From the NCBI GenBank assembly GCA_947588325.1, contig CANPYH010000005.1, positions 1 through 25,413 on the forward strand: 25,413 bases of DNA. Reading direction: 5' to 3'. Of this stretch, positions 8,370-17,326 are shown in pieces. The DNA is from an uncultured Clostridia bacterium (GTDB taxonomy: Bacteria > Bacillota > Clostridia > Christensenellales > Pumilibacteraceae). Made by a program: the position numbers and the translations under genes. Under the pieces are notes generated by a model. It saw only the letters and a list, made by a program, of their open reading frames with translations. It searched no databases and was not told where the DNA came from. Numbering within the stretch: the stretch's first letter is position 1; the number at the start of each line of letters is the position of its first letter.

Positions 8370-9635
8370 ATGGTAAAATCAACGACATTCGATAACGGGC
8401 TGCGCCTCGTTACCGAGACTATAAGCGGAGTAAGATCCGCCTCGGTCGGCTTCTGGGTGGGAGCGGGCAGCGGCTTCGAGACTTCGGAAAATAACGGAAT
8501 ATCACACTTTACCGAACACGTCATGTTCAAGGGGACGGATAAATATTCGGCTTACGATATCGCTCGGCTCTTCGAGGACTACGGCGCGAACTTCAACGCC
8601 TTCACGGGCAAGGAAGCTACTTGCTACTACTTCAAGTGCATAGACGAGAAGTTAGGCGACTGTTTCGGGCTGCTCTCTCATATCTTTTACCAATCGACTT
8701 TCGCCGACGAAGAACTCGACAGGGAGCGTAACGTCGTTTTGGAGGAGATCAATATGGTCGAGGACGATCCCGAGGACATATGCTACGACATACTCGCCGA
8801 GAGCGTATATCGCGGAACGGGCTTGGCGCAGACAATTCTCGGTCCGTCAAAGAACGTCAAGCGTTTCCGCCGCGGCGACGTGCTGTCATATATGGAGAAG
8901 ATGTATACTCCCGATAACACCGTGATATCCATAGCGGGCAATGTTACGCACGAACAGGCGGTTGCGCTCGTGGAAAAATACGTACTTCCCAAGTGCGGCA
9001 ACGGCAGGTGCTCCAAAAATTTTGCGGAGCGGACGGCGGGCGGCGGTTTTGTCTGCCGAAAAAAGGACTTCGAGCAGGTCAATATCGCCTATGCTTTTCC
9101 GTCGCTTGCTTTCGACGACGGCAAAAAGTCCGTTCAGGACATACTCTCTTTTTGCCTCGGTATGGGAATGAGTTCGCGGCTCTTTCAGTCTCTTCGTGAG
9201 CAAAAAGGGCTGGTTTATAACGTATATACGTCCTGCTCGGCATACAAGAATAACGGCGTGTTCGGCATATATGTAAACACGAGCGGGAAGAACCTCGCAT
9301 CGGCGCAGGAAGCCGTTAAGGAAGAGCTCGCCAAAGTGGCGGAGAACGGTCTGACCGAAGAGGAGATCGGGCGGGCTAAAACGCAGATCCGAAGCAGTAT
9401 GCTCCTGTCGCTGGAAAACACTGTGACCGTCATGAACGGCAACGGAAAGTATATGCTCTTTACGGGCAGGGAATACGATATGGACGCGCGACTTGCGGAG
9501 TCCGAAGCCGTAACGGCGCAAGACGTTGCAAAGTTCGCGGCAGAGACGCTTTGCCACAAGTCCGTCGCAATATCGTACGTCGGCAAGGGCGAGTATATTG
9601 CCAACAAAGATTTGTACGCCGACTTTTTGAAGTAA
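8370..9635 (+). CDS. M16-family zinc peptidase (YmxG/MlpA-like)
   Basis: A 421-residue processing-peptidase-like protein. The inverted zinc motif HxxEH is H46-F-T-E49-H50 in 'GISHFTEHVMFKGT', and the downstream metal ligand is in the Glu pair E125-E126 of 'NVVLEEINMVEDD'. A second, non-catalytic M16 half follows, as is usual for this family. The active form is normally a dimer or clamshell that degrades short unfolded peptides; the physiological substrate is not known from sequence. Its Bacillus counterpart occupies the same place after pnp and ylxY. The ATG is preceded by AGAGGA. The gene is followed by a strong terminator, so it closes the rpsO-pnp group. Confidence 0.92.
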   Translation: MVKSTTFDNGLRLVTETISGVRSASVGFWVGAGSGFETSENNGISHFTEHVMFKGTDKYSAYDIARLFEDYGANFNAFTGKEATCYYFKCIDEKLGDCFGLLSHIFYQSTFADEELDRERNVVLEEINMVEDDPEDICYDILAESVYRGTGLAQTILGPSKNVKRFRRGDVLSYMEKMYTPDNTVISIAGNVTHEQAVALVEKYVLPKCGNGRCSKNFAERTAGGGFVCRKKDFEQVNIAYAFPSLAFDDGKKSVQDILSFCLGMGMSSRLFQSLREQKGLVYNVYTSCSAYKNNGVFGIYVNTSGKNLASAQEAVKEELAKVAENGLTEEEIGRAKTQIRSSMLLSLENTVTVMNGNGKYMLFTGREYDMDARLAESEAVTAQDVAKFAAETLCHKSVAISYVGKGEYIANKDLYADFLK

Positions 9636-9680
9636 CAAACAACAGGGGAAACCGGGGCTGTAATACCGCCCGAGCAGCGA

Positions 9681-9706
9681 TTGCCGACGCACCGTCGGCA
9701 ATTTTT
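9681..9706 (+). terminator. Intrinsic terminator after the M16 peptidase
   Basis: A perfect 8-bp GC-rich stem, TTGCCGAC (9681-9688) and GTCGGCAA (9694-9701), with a 5-base loop, runs straight into five T residues (9702-9706). Confidence 0.92.
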
Positions 9707-9782
9707 GTCCCGCCATTTTTGCTTTATCCGATAATTTGCTAAAAATGATTGACTTTTTAACAATTTTCTTTGGCAAAAACTA

Positions 9783-9811
9783 TTGAAAATGCGGCGACAC
9801 TATGTTATAAT
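9783..9811 (+). promoter_or_regulatory. Sigma-A-type promoter for the ftsK-rny group
   Basis: TTGAAA (9783-9788) and a perfect TATAAT (9806-9811) are 17 bases apart. The promoter lies between the terminator at 9681 and the ftsK start, in an AT-rich segment, and is the obvious source of transcription for ftsK and the genes after it. Confidence 0.87.
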
Positions 9812-9845
9812 TACAATGTAACTATGTAGGTGTGGGAGAACTTCT

Positions 9846-12800
9846 TTGTCTATAAATAAGTACGTCAGACGGGATAACAACCGTCGGGACCGTGACCACG
9901 ATATATTGGGCATAGTCCTCATCATCATATCAATATTTCTGTTGTTGTGCACGATAATACCGATAATGTTCGGTATTGTCAGCCAGGTCGTTCAAAGCGT
10001 CATATTGGGCGTTTTGGGTGTTTTTGCATATGCCGTTTTAGCCTTTGTGCTTGCTTGCGGCATAGTCCTTCTCATGCACCGCCGCGTAAATATCAGCGGA
10101 GTGAGAATTGCGCTCATATGCGGAATCGTACTTTCGCTTATGCTTATTCTCCAGCTCGCCACAACCCAAGTTCAGCTTAATCAGAACGCAACTTTCGGCA
10201 CTTACATGGGATATGTCTATAACTACAAGTTTACGGCAGGCGGCATCATATTCGGCTTGATAGCTTACGGCATACAGGCGCTTATTACGCCCGTGGCTTC
10301 GTATATAGTATACGCGCTCATTCTCATAGCTTGCACGGCTATTCTCATATACGGCATTGTTAAAAAGAACCGCGGCAGGCGCGAGAAGCCCGAGAAGAGC
10401 GTATCTTCCGACTTCACCGAGGATCGCCCGCCTCAACGCGTACACATGCACTCTCCGACTACCCTCTTTGTCGATAATATTATCGGCAAGACCGAGCCGA
10501 CGGGGGAGGAGCCGAGAGGCCGCGCGATAAGTGCGCAGGACAGCATATACGGTCGCAATATCGACACGTCATATGCGCTTCACCAGCTCTACGACGCTCC
10601 CGCTCAAAGGGTAGGCACTTTCGACGAGAGTTTTCCCGAGATAAAGCCGCAGCGCACCGAGGACGAATATAACAAGAACATCAAGTCGTATGCGCCTTCG
10701 CCCCTTGAGTCCGTTCCCGACGTGCATACCGCCGAGACAACCGAAATCCCGCCGACGAGACCGAGCAGGGTTATCCACTCGCAGGATGGGTTTAACGACG
10801 TAGTTATACCCAAGCAAAAGCAGGACAGTGGGTTTATCAATTCGGGCGTTATAATGAACACGGACAGGGCTATCCGCGACGGGATAATGACGCCGGCGGA
10901 GCCTGTTTACCCGACGCAGCCCGAGCCGATTTCCGAAGAACCGCCCGAAGAGCCGTACCGCCCTATGGCGGAGCCTGCCCGCGGTTTCACGCCTTTCGGC
11001 GGGCAGCCGTCCGAGAGAACTTCCGAGCCCGAGAATAAGCCGACTTTTGTCCGCGAACCTGCGCGCGTTGAAAACACTTCGCCTATAGTTACTACCGCAA
11101 TGCTTGCCGATCTTCTTCGCGGCTCGCGCAAAGATGAGCCCAAAGAGGAGGCTCCGGCTCCGAAAGCCGAGCCGACGGTCGCTCCGCCTCCGCCCGAACG
11201 CAAGCCGAGCGCGACCTTTACGTCCTTCTCGTCCTTCGGTTCTGCCGAAAAGAGCGAGAAGCCCGTGAGCGAACAGACGGAGCGCAAAGCAAGCGCGAGC
11301 GTTATGCCCGAGCCGAGTTCTCCGCTCGACAGCTTTATTAATCCCGCATACCTTCATTCCGAGCCTGTCAATGCCGAGCCCGAGCCGATAACCGCGGTTC
11401 CCGAACAGCCGAAAGTAACGGCAGAACCGTTTGCGCCCGTTCCCGAAGAGGAGCCCGAAGAGATAGCGACGAAGGGCGCTGAGGAAAAGGAAGAGGAGAT
11501 TGCGCCGATTGTTTCCGCGGATACCTTCACGCGCGTTTCCGACACGCTTAAAATAGAAGAGACGGTTATCGACAAGACAGAGACGGACAAGGACTTTGAC
11601 GACGATAACTCGGGCTACTATGTCAGCGCGGAGGATAAGGTCAAGCACGAAAAGACCAAGAAGATACTGCCGGGTCAGATGGATATGGACAGCATATCCA
11701 CGGGTTCGTCGTCCGCCGTCGAGCTGCCTCCGCCCGTCGAGCCGTATGAATACACGTACCCGCCGATATCCCTTCTTGAAAACAGGGTCGGTGACGCCAC
11801 TGTGGACGAAGAGGATATCGAGGCTAAGTCGCGCGAGATAGAGGAAGTACTTGCGAGCCTCAAATTCCCCGCGAAGGTCGTGAACGTAATAAGCGGTCCG
11901 ACCGTCACGAGGTACGAACTCCAGCCTCCTCCGGGAATCTCCGTGCGTAAAATACTGTCCCTCGATAAGGACCTCGAATTCAGCCTTGCACGCGGCGCAA
12001 TAAGAATAGAAGCGCCCGTAACCAATAAACAGGCGATAGGCGTCGAGGTGGCAAGCTCTCATCCGACGTTGGTAAGTTTCCGCGAGATAGTGGAATCTTC
12101 GGCGTTTGCGGACGCTAAATCCGTCCTGCCCATGGCTCTCGGAAAGGACATAGGCGGCGACGCGATAGTCCGTAACCTCGAGAAAATGCCGCACCTGCTC
12201 ATAGCGGGCGCAACGGGTATGGGTAAGTCGGTGTGCCTGAACACCCTCATTATGAGCCTGCTCTATAAGCGCTCGCCCGAGGACGTCAGAATAATACTCG
12301 TCGACCCCAAGCAGGTGGAGTTTACGCTGTACCGCGAACTGCCGCACCTTCTTCTCCGCAACCCCATAACGAACGTAGATCACGCGATAAACGCTCTGCA
12401 ATGGCTGATCGACGAAATGAACAACCGTTTCGATATATTCAGCAACGCGTCCATGAAGGGCTACGTCGTCAGAAACCTTGCCGAGTATAATAACTCCAAA
12501 CTCGTCACCGAGGGCAAGGCGAGAAAGATGCCGTACATCGTCATGATAGTGGACGAGCTTGCCGACCTTATGTCCATGCGCAAAAAGGACGTCGAGAACC
12601 GCATACGAATTATCACACAGAAGTCGCGTGCGGCGGGCATACACCTCGTTCTTGCAACCCAGCGTCCTTCCGTCGATATTATCACGGGTACGATTAAGGT
12701 GAATCTGCCCACGCGTATTGCCTTCAAGGTCACATCCGTTGCCGACTCGAGGACGATACTCGACCAGATGGGCGCGGAAGCTCTGCTCGGTAACGGCGAT

Positions 12801-13226
12801 ATGCTTCTGACATCTACCTCCGAGCCTATAAGACTTCAGGGCGCGTATGTCTCCAACGAAGAGATCGTCTCCGTCGTTGATTATATCAAATCGCATAATA
12901 AGTCAGAGTACGACGAGAATATCGAGAACGTCATACTCGCAAACAAGGAACAGCCCGCCGACGTCGTCGCTTCCGACGAGGGAGACGACCCGAACGCGGA
13001 CGAAGTCATGTATCCCGAGATCATGCGCAGTCTCATCACGAGCGGAATGGCGAGCACATCCATGCTCCAACGCCGTTTCAAGTTCGGCTATGCGCGCGCT
13101 TCGAGGATAATCGACGTATTCGAACAGCGCAGGTGGGTAGGACCTTATGCAGGCTCCAAGCCGAGGGAAATACTCATGACGGAAGCACAATTCGAAGAAG
13201 TTTTCGGTACGCCCTTCAATGAATAA
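9846..13226 (+). CDS. ftsK: FtsK/SpoIIIE-type DNA translocase with a very long linker
   Basis: An 1126-residue hexameric DNA pump that clears chromosomes from the division or sporulation septum. Four to five membrane segments fill about residues 20-170. A disordered Pro/Glu-rich linker runs from about 175 to 635. The motor begins near 'YPPISLL' (638), with Walker A GATGMGKS at 788-795 and Walker B 'VDELADLM' (D903-E904). The C-terminal winged-helix gamma domain ('MLQRRFKFGYARASRIIDV') would read KOPS/SRS-type orientation sequences. The start is a TTG at 9846, chosen because GGGAG (9834-9838) stands 7 bases before it and no ATG is better placed. The linker, about 460 residues, is far longer than that of Bacillus SpoIIIE and closer to Gram-negative FtsK. 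It could be FtsK, SpoIIIE or serve both roles. Its end overlaps rimO by 8 bases. Confidence 0.96.
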   Translation: MSINKYVRRDNNRRDRDHDILGIVLIIISIFLLLCTIIPIMFGIVSQVVQSVILGVLGVFAYAVLAFVLACGIVLLMHRRVNISGVRIALICGIVLSLMLILQLATTQVQLNQNATFGTYMGYVYNYKFTAGGIIFGLIAYGIQALITPVASYIVYALILIACTAILIYGIVKKNRGRREKPEKSVSSDFTEDRPPQRVHMHSPTTLFVDNIIGKTEPTGEEPRGRAISAQDSIYGRNIDTSYALHQLYDAPAQRVGTFDESFPEIKPQRTEDEYNKNIKSYAPSPLESVPDVHTAETTEIPPTRPSRVIHSQDGFNDVVIPKQKQDSGFINSGVIMNTDRAIRDGIMTPAEPVYPTQPEPISEEPPEEPYRPMAEPARGFTPFGGQPSERTSEPENKPTFVREPARVENTSPIVTTAMLADLLRGSRKDEPKEEAPAPKAEPTVAPPPPERKPSATFTSFSSFGSAEKSEKPVSEQTERKASASVMPEPSSPLDSFINPAYLHSEPVNAEPEPITAVPEQPKVTAEPFAPVPEEEPEEIATKGAEEKEEEIAPIVSADTFTRVSDTLKIEETVIDKTETDKDFDDDNSGYYVSAEDKVKHEKTKKILPGQMDMDSISTGSSSAVELPPPVEPYEYTYPPISLLENRVGDATVDEEDIEAKSREIEEVLASLKFPAKVVNVISGPTVTRYELQPPPGISVRKILSLDKDLEFSLARGAIRIEAPVTNKQAIGVEVASSHPTLVSFREIVESSAFADAKSVLPMALGKDIGGDAIVRNLEKMPHLLIAGATGMGKSVCLNTLIMSLLYKRSPEDVRIILVDPKQVEFTLYRELPHLLLRNPITNVDHAINALQWLIDEMNNRFDIFSNASMKGYVVRNLAEYNNSKLVTEGKARKMPYIVMIVDELADLMSMRKKDVENRIRIITQKSRAAGIHLVLATQRPSVDIITGTIKVNLPTRIAFKVTSVADSRTILDQMGAEALLGNGDMLLTSTSEPIRLQGAYVSNEEIVSVVDYIKSHNKSEYDENIENVILANKEQPADVVASDEGDDPNADEVMYPEIMRSLITSGMASTSMLQRRFKFGYARASRIIDVFEQRRWVGPYAGSKPREILMTEAQFEEVFGTPFNE

Positions 13227-14520
13227 TGAGAAAGTTGCAATAATTTCGTTGGGCTGCGACAAAAACCGCGTTGATACCGAAAACATACTTGCCCGACTTG
13301 CGGACGGCGGCTTTGCGGTGACTGACGATATGTCCGAAGCAGAGGTTATAATTATCAATACCTGCGCGTTTATCGAGGCTGCGCAAAAGGAGTCGATAGA
13401 TACCATCTTCGCCGCCGCTAAACTTCGGGAGACGGGCAAGCTCAAAAAGTTGATAGTTACGGGCTGTCTGCCCATGCGCTACAAGGCGAAGATAGCCGAG
13501 CTGCTTCCCGAAGTGGACAGCTTTGTGGGGATAAACGACTACTCGGCGATATGCGATATAATTCGTGGCGGCGTCAAAGTCGCGGTGGACGGAAACGACG
13601 CGCCGACGGAGAAGCGGATACTATCCACGCCTCCGCACTACGCCTTTCTCAAGATTGCCGAGGGTTGCGACAACCATTGCACCTATTGCGCAATACCCGC
13701 CATTCGCGGCAAGTACCGCTCGCGCACCCTTGAAAGTCTCGTGAGCGAGGCGAAATTCCTCGAGAGCGACGGGGTAAAAGAGCTTATTCTCGTTGCGCAG
13801 GACGTAACCAACTACGGCAAAGACTTATACGGAGAGTATAAGCTGACCGAACTCGTGAGACGCATATTGAGCGAGTGCGGGTTCGAAAAAATCAGACTGC
13901 TGTATTGCTATCCCGAGCTCGTAAGCGACGAACTTATCGATCTGATCGCGAGCGAGGACAGGATAGCGAAATACATAGACATTCCTTTGCAGCACATATC
14001 GGACGAGGTGCTCAAAAGAATGGGGCGGAGGAGCAGCAAGGCGGAGATAGAGCGGCTGTTTGCAAAACTCCGCGAGAGAAACATAGCGGTGCGCACCACT
14101 CTCATTGTCGGTTTCCCGGGGGAGACGGAGGCGCAGTTCGAGGAACTCAAAGAGTTTGTCCGCACGTATAAGCCCGAACGCCTCGGCGTGTTTGCGTACA
14201 GCAAAGAAGAGGGCACGGCGGCGGCTCGGATGAAAGAGCAGATACCCGTGGCGACAAAGCGCAGACGGGAACGCGCGATTGCGGAGATAGCCGCGAAGAA
14301 TGCGGCGGAACGTAACGCGTCGCTGGTCGGCAAAGTCCTCAAAGTCAGGTATGAAGATATCGACTACGACCGCAATATGTTTGCGGGTAGGACGGAGTGG
14401 GACGCTCCCGACATAGACTGTGCGGTATACTTCACGGGCGCATTTGCCGAGGTCGGCAACGTATATGACGTGCGTATAACGGGGTATGACGGGTACGACC
14501 TGATAGGAGAAATGGTATGA
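13219..14520 (+). CDS. rimO: Ribosomal protein S12 methylthiotransferase RimO
   Basis: A 433-residue radical SAM enzyme that adds a methylthio group to a conserved aspartate of ribosomal protein S12. The N-terminal UPF0004 domain shows 'SLGCDKNRVDTEN', 'NTCAF' and 'VTGCLP', the cysteines of the auxiliary cluster. The radical SAM motif is C150, C154, C157 in 'EGCDNHCTYCAIP', followed by 'RGKYRSR'. A TRAM domain ends the protein. 'SLGCDKN' and the overall length fit RimO better than the tRNA enzyme MiaB. The ATG lies inside the last codons of ftsK, so translation is probably coupled. The last four bases overlap pgsA (ATGA). Confidence 0.95.
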   Translation: MNNEKVAIISLGCDKNRVDTENILARLADGGFAVTDDMSEAEVIIINTCAFIEAAQKESIDTIFAAAKLRETGKLKKLIVTGCLPMRYKAKIAELLPEVDSFVGINDYSAICDIIRGGVKVAVDGNDAPTEKRILSTPPHYAFLKIAEGCDNHCTYCAIPAIRGKYRSRTLESLVSEAKFLESDGVKELILVAQDVTNYGKDLYGEYKLTELVRRILSECGFEKIRLLYCYPELVSDELIDLIASEDRIAKYIDIPLQHISDEVLKRMGRRSSKAEIERLFAKLRERNIAVRTTLIVGFPGETEAQFEELKEFVRTYKPERLGVFAYSKEEGTAAARMKEQIPVATKRRRERAIAEIAAKNAAERNASLVGKVLKVRYEDIDYDRNMFAGRTEWDAPDIDCAVYFTGAFAEVGNVYDVRITGYDGYDLIGEMV

Positions 14521-15143
14521 ACATTCCAAACAGATTGACGATAGCACGGATAGTAATGATACCCATATTCGTCGCACTCGTTTTCCTCGAGGTCGACGTG
14601 CTTGGGTATTTCAACGACTATCTTGCATTTCTCGTATTTGCCGCGGCGTCCTTTACCGACTATCTCGACGGACACCTTGCCCGCAAGTGGAACATGATAA
14701 CCGACTTCGGCAAGCTGTTCGACACGGCGGCGGATAAGCTGTTGTGCGGAAGCGCGCTCATACTTCTCATATATATCTTCGCGGTGGCGTCGCCTCTGGG
14801 CACTATGTTCAAAGGCAGCGTAGCCCTTGCGTTTAACATATGCATCGCCGTTATAGCGGTGGTTATGGTCTCCCGCGAAGTGTTTGTTATGGCGCTTAAG
14901 TCCTTTAAGTCGAGCAGCGGGAAGGCCGTTTCGGCGGACATGCCCGGCAAAATAAAGGCAGTACTGCAAATGGTGGGCATAATGATAATACTTCTCGTGC
15001 CCGACACGAGGCTGTTCAGCGTGCTTGCTGCGCAGATAATATTCTATATCGGCTTCGCATGTCTCGCGGTGGCAATGGTAATGGCTATCATTTCCTGCGT
15101 GCTGTACTGCCGCAAATACAGCGACGTGTTCAAGAACGCCTGA
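14517..15143 (+). CDS. pgsA: CDP-diacylglycerol-glycerol-3-phosphate 3-phosphatidyltransferase
   Basis: A 208-residue integral membrane enzyme of the CDP-alcohol phosphotransferase family, which makes phosphatidylglycerophosphate, the first step to phosphatidylglycerol and cardiolipin. The full family motif is present: D48, D51-G52, A55-R56, G65, D69 and D73. About five hydrophobic segments follow and precede it. 'NIPNRLTIARI' at the N-terminus is characteristic of PgsA. The gene overlaps rimO by four bases and is followed closely by cinA, an order (rimO, pgsA, cinA, recA) that is common in Clostridia and some other Bacillota. Confidence 0.95.
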   Translation: MNIPNRLTIARIVMIPIFVALVFLEVDVLGYFNDYLAFLVFAAASFTDYLDGHLARKWNMITDFGKLFDTAADKLLCGSALILLIYIFAVASPLGTMFKGSVALAFNICIAVIAVVMVSREVFVMALKSFKSSSGKAVSADMPGKIKAVLQMVGIMIILLVPDTRLFSVLAAQIIFYIGFACLAVAMVMAIISCVLYCRKYSDVFKNA

Positions 15144-15161
15144 GGGGAGACGGGGAATACT

Positions 15162-16247
15162 ATGGACCTTAACCTTCTTATGATCGGACGGAAAACACTT
15201 GGCGGCGCGTTTGATTTCGAGCGCTTTTCCGTGTTGCTTTCCGATAAAGGTTATAAGACGGACAGGATATACTACATAGACGACGGCTCGTCGGTCGGCG
15301 ACATACTCGGACAGGGAGACGGAGAGGCACTGTACGTCGCTTGCGGGGACCTCACGTCGCTGTACGACTTTTTCGGAGAGAACGTTGCGGCGGCGTACGG
15401 ATATGTCAGGATAGGCGATCGCTACTTCGTGCCCATGCCGACGTTGGACGAAAACGTCGTCAGAAGCGTGGTAATACCGCTCATGAACCGCAAGACCAAG
15501 AGCAGCTATAACACCGTGATATTCAAGACTTTCGGCGTAGCGGCGGAAGAGCTTAAAGAACTGCTCAAAGAGTATACCAAGGGGCGGAACAAGATTTTCT
15601 TCGAATTTGCGGCGAACGGTCAGATGTGCGACGTCCGAATAAGATACGCAAAGAGCGTGCAGTCCGCGGCTATAACCGAAGTAATAGAGGGCGTAACGCG
15701 GGCGATCGGCGGATATATATACGCGACAAAGGACATCTCGCTCGCCGAACAAACGGCGCGTCTGTTGATGGGGAGCGGGAAAAAGCTCAGCCTTGCCGAG
15801 TCGTTTACGGGCGGCGGACTTGCCTCCGCGCTGGTGGCGTACCCCGGCATGAGCAACAACCTCCTCGAAAGCGTCGTGTGCTATACCAACGACTCCAAGA
15901 CGGCGCGGCTTCGCGTCCCTCGCGAGGTCCTCGAGAGTAAAGGCGCGGTGTCGGCGGATACGGCATATGAAATGGCGCTCGGTCTGCTCGATAACCCCAA
16001 GTGCGACATTGCGGTCGCGACGACGGGGAACGCGGGTCCGACGTCGGAAAAGGAAGGACAGGTCGGACTGTTCTATGTGGCGGTCGGCGACAGACAGACT
16101 ATCCACGTTTTCGAGAGGTTTTACGAAGTAAAAAACGCCGACAAAAAGTCGGTTGAAGAGTTGCGGCATGAGATAACGGAGACTGGCGTCAATACGGCGC
16201 TGTTCGAACTCGAAAGGTATCTCTCCGCCGCGAAAGGAGATATATAA
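15162..16247 (+). CDS. cinA: CinA-family protein with an eroded N-terminal domain
   Basis: A 361-residue CinA relative, shorter than the usual 410 or so. The C-terminal PncC-type nicotinamide-nucleotide amidase domain (about 195-355) is well kept, with 'LAESFTGGGLASAL', 'ESVVCYTNDSK' and 'TTGNAGPT'. A KH-like middle part ('NTVIFKTFGVAAEELKELL') is recognisable. The N-terminal molybdopterin-binding-like (MoCF/COG1058) domain is only about 105 residues instead of 170. It lacks the usual GTELLLG and GGLGPTxDD motifs; the latter region reads 'YVACGDLTSLYDFF'. The ADP-ribose pyrophosphatase activity linked to that domain is therefore probably lost, while deamidation of NMN may remain. It sits just before recA, with a TAATG overlap, as in many Bacillota. 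Confidence 0.88.
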   Translation: MDLNLLMIGRKTLGGAFDFERFSVLLSDKGYKTDRIYYIDDGSSVGDILGQGDGEALYVACGDLTSLYDFFGENVAAAYGYVRIGDRYFVPMPTLDENVVRSVVIPLMNRKTKSSYNTVIFKTFGVAAEELKELLKEYTKGRNKIFFEFAANGQMCDVRIRYAKSVQSAAITEVIEGVTRAIGGYIYATKDISLAEQTARLLMGSGKKLSLAESFTGGGLASALVAYPGMSNNLLESVVCYTNDSKTARLRVPREVLESKGAVSADTAYEMALGLLDNPKCDIAVATTGNAGPTSEKEGQVGLFYVAVGDRQTIHVFERFYEVKNADKKSVEELRHEITETGVNTALFELERYLSAAKGDI

Positions 16248-17266
16248 TGGAAAAAGAAAAAAGTGTGATTGAAGCGGAGAGAGAGAAAGCGCTCGAACTT
16301 GCAATCATAAAAATCAGAAAGGAACATGGCGAAGGCGCAATAATGAAGATGACGGACGACTCGGTAAAGAGCGTCGAGGTTATTCCGACTGGCTGCCTTC
16401 CGCTTGATCTTGCGCTCGGTATCGGCGGTATGCCTCGCGGGCGCATTGTGGAGATATACGGACCCGAGTCCAGCGGTAAAACCACGCTCACTCTCCACGT
16501 CATTGCCGAGGCGCAAAAGCTCGGCGGCAAAGTAGCTTTTATCGACGCAGAGCACGCGCTCGACCCTTACTACGCAAAAAATCTCGGGATAGATATGGAT
16601 AACCTCTATATATCCCAGCCCGATTGGGGTGAGCAGGCGCTCAATATCGTCGACGAACTCATAAGCAGCGGCGCAATCGACGTCGTTGTCGTTGACTCCG
16701 TTGCGGCGCTGACGCCTAAAGCGGAGATAGACGGGGAAATGGAGGACAGCCAGATCGGACTTCAGGCTCGTCTTATGTCCAAAGCGCTCCGTAAGCTCGT
16801 CGCCGTTGCGGAAAAGACCAACACGCTTCTTATATTCATCAACCAGCTTCGTGAAAAAGTCGGGGTGTTCTTTGGATCGCCCGAGACGACCACGGGCGGT
16901 AAGGCGCTTAAATTCTATGCGTCCGTCCGTCTCGATATAAGGAAGGTGGATTCGGTTAAGGACGGCACCGAGATAGTCGGTAACAGGGCGAAGGTCAAGG
17001 TCGTCAAGAACAAGATGGCGCCGCCCTTCAAGACTGCCGAGTTCGATATCATATACGGCAAGGGTATAAGTCGCGAGGGCTGCCTTATCGATATGGGTAT
17101 CGATTACGGTATCATAACCAAGAGCGGGTCCTGGTTCGGGTATAACGGGGAGCGTATCGCGCAGGGTCGCGAGAAACTCCGCTCGCTTTTGGAAACAAAT
17201 AAAGAGCTTGCCGACGAGGTCGAAGGCAAGATCCGCGAGGCGTACGCGAAAAAAACCGCACAATAA
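16247..17266 (+). CDS. recA: Recombinase RecA
   Basis: A 339-residue RecA, the ATP-dependent filament protein of homologous recombination and SOS induction. Walker A is G72-PESSGK-T79, followed by 'FIDAEHALDP', 'VVVVDSVAALTPKAEIDGE' and the DNA-binding loop region 'GSPETTTGGKALKFYASVRLDIRK'. The C-terminal domain is present but short, with little of the acidic tail seen in E. coli. AAAGGAGAT precedes the ATG, which overlaps the cinA stop. I see no LexA-type box just upstream, so it is probably transcribed with the operon, though a more distant promoter inside cinA cannot be excluded. Confidence 0.98.
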   Translation: MEKEKSVIEAEREKALELAIIKIRKEHGEGAIMKMTDDSVKSVEVIPTGCLPLDLALGIGGMPRGRIVEIYGPESSGKTTLTLHVIAEAQKLGGKVAFIDAEHALDPYYAKNLGIDMDNLYISQPDWGEQALNIVDELISSGAIDVVVVDSVAALTPKAEIDGEMEDSQIGLQARLMSKALRKLVAVAEKTNTLLIFINQLREKVGVFFGSPETTTGGKALKFYASVRLDIRKVDSVKDGTEIVGNRAKVKVVKNKMAPPFKTAEFDIIYGKGISREGCLIDMGIDYGIITKSGSWFGYNGERIAQGREKLRSLLETNKELADEVEGKIREAYAKKTAQ

Positions 17267-17326
17267 TTATATAGTATGTTATTGCCCATATAGCATTAAA
17301 AATAAATAACCTGAAAGGAGGTAAAC

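Noticed and set aside
9749..9777. TTGACT at 9749 as a second promoter before ftsK
   Set aside because: No acceptable -10 lies 16-18 bases downstream. The pair at 9783 and 9806 is far better.
10569..12896. A 775-codon open frame on the - strand opposite ftsK, and similar long - strand frames at 14364-16304, 6443-7792 and 2354-3658
   Set aside because: They lie opposite clear housekeeping genes, resemble no family and have no matching SD or promoter. They stay open because the + strand genes rarely use the codons TTA, CTA and TCA, which would be stops on the other strand.
16185..16215. GTTCGAAC palindrome just before recA as an SOS box
   Set aside because: It lacks the spaced GAAC-N4-GTTC form of Gram-positive LexA sites and lies inside the cinA coding sequence.
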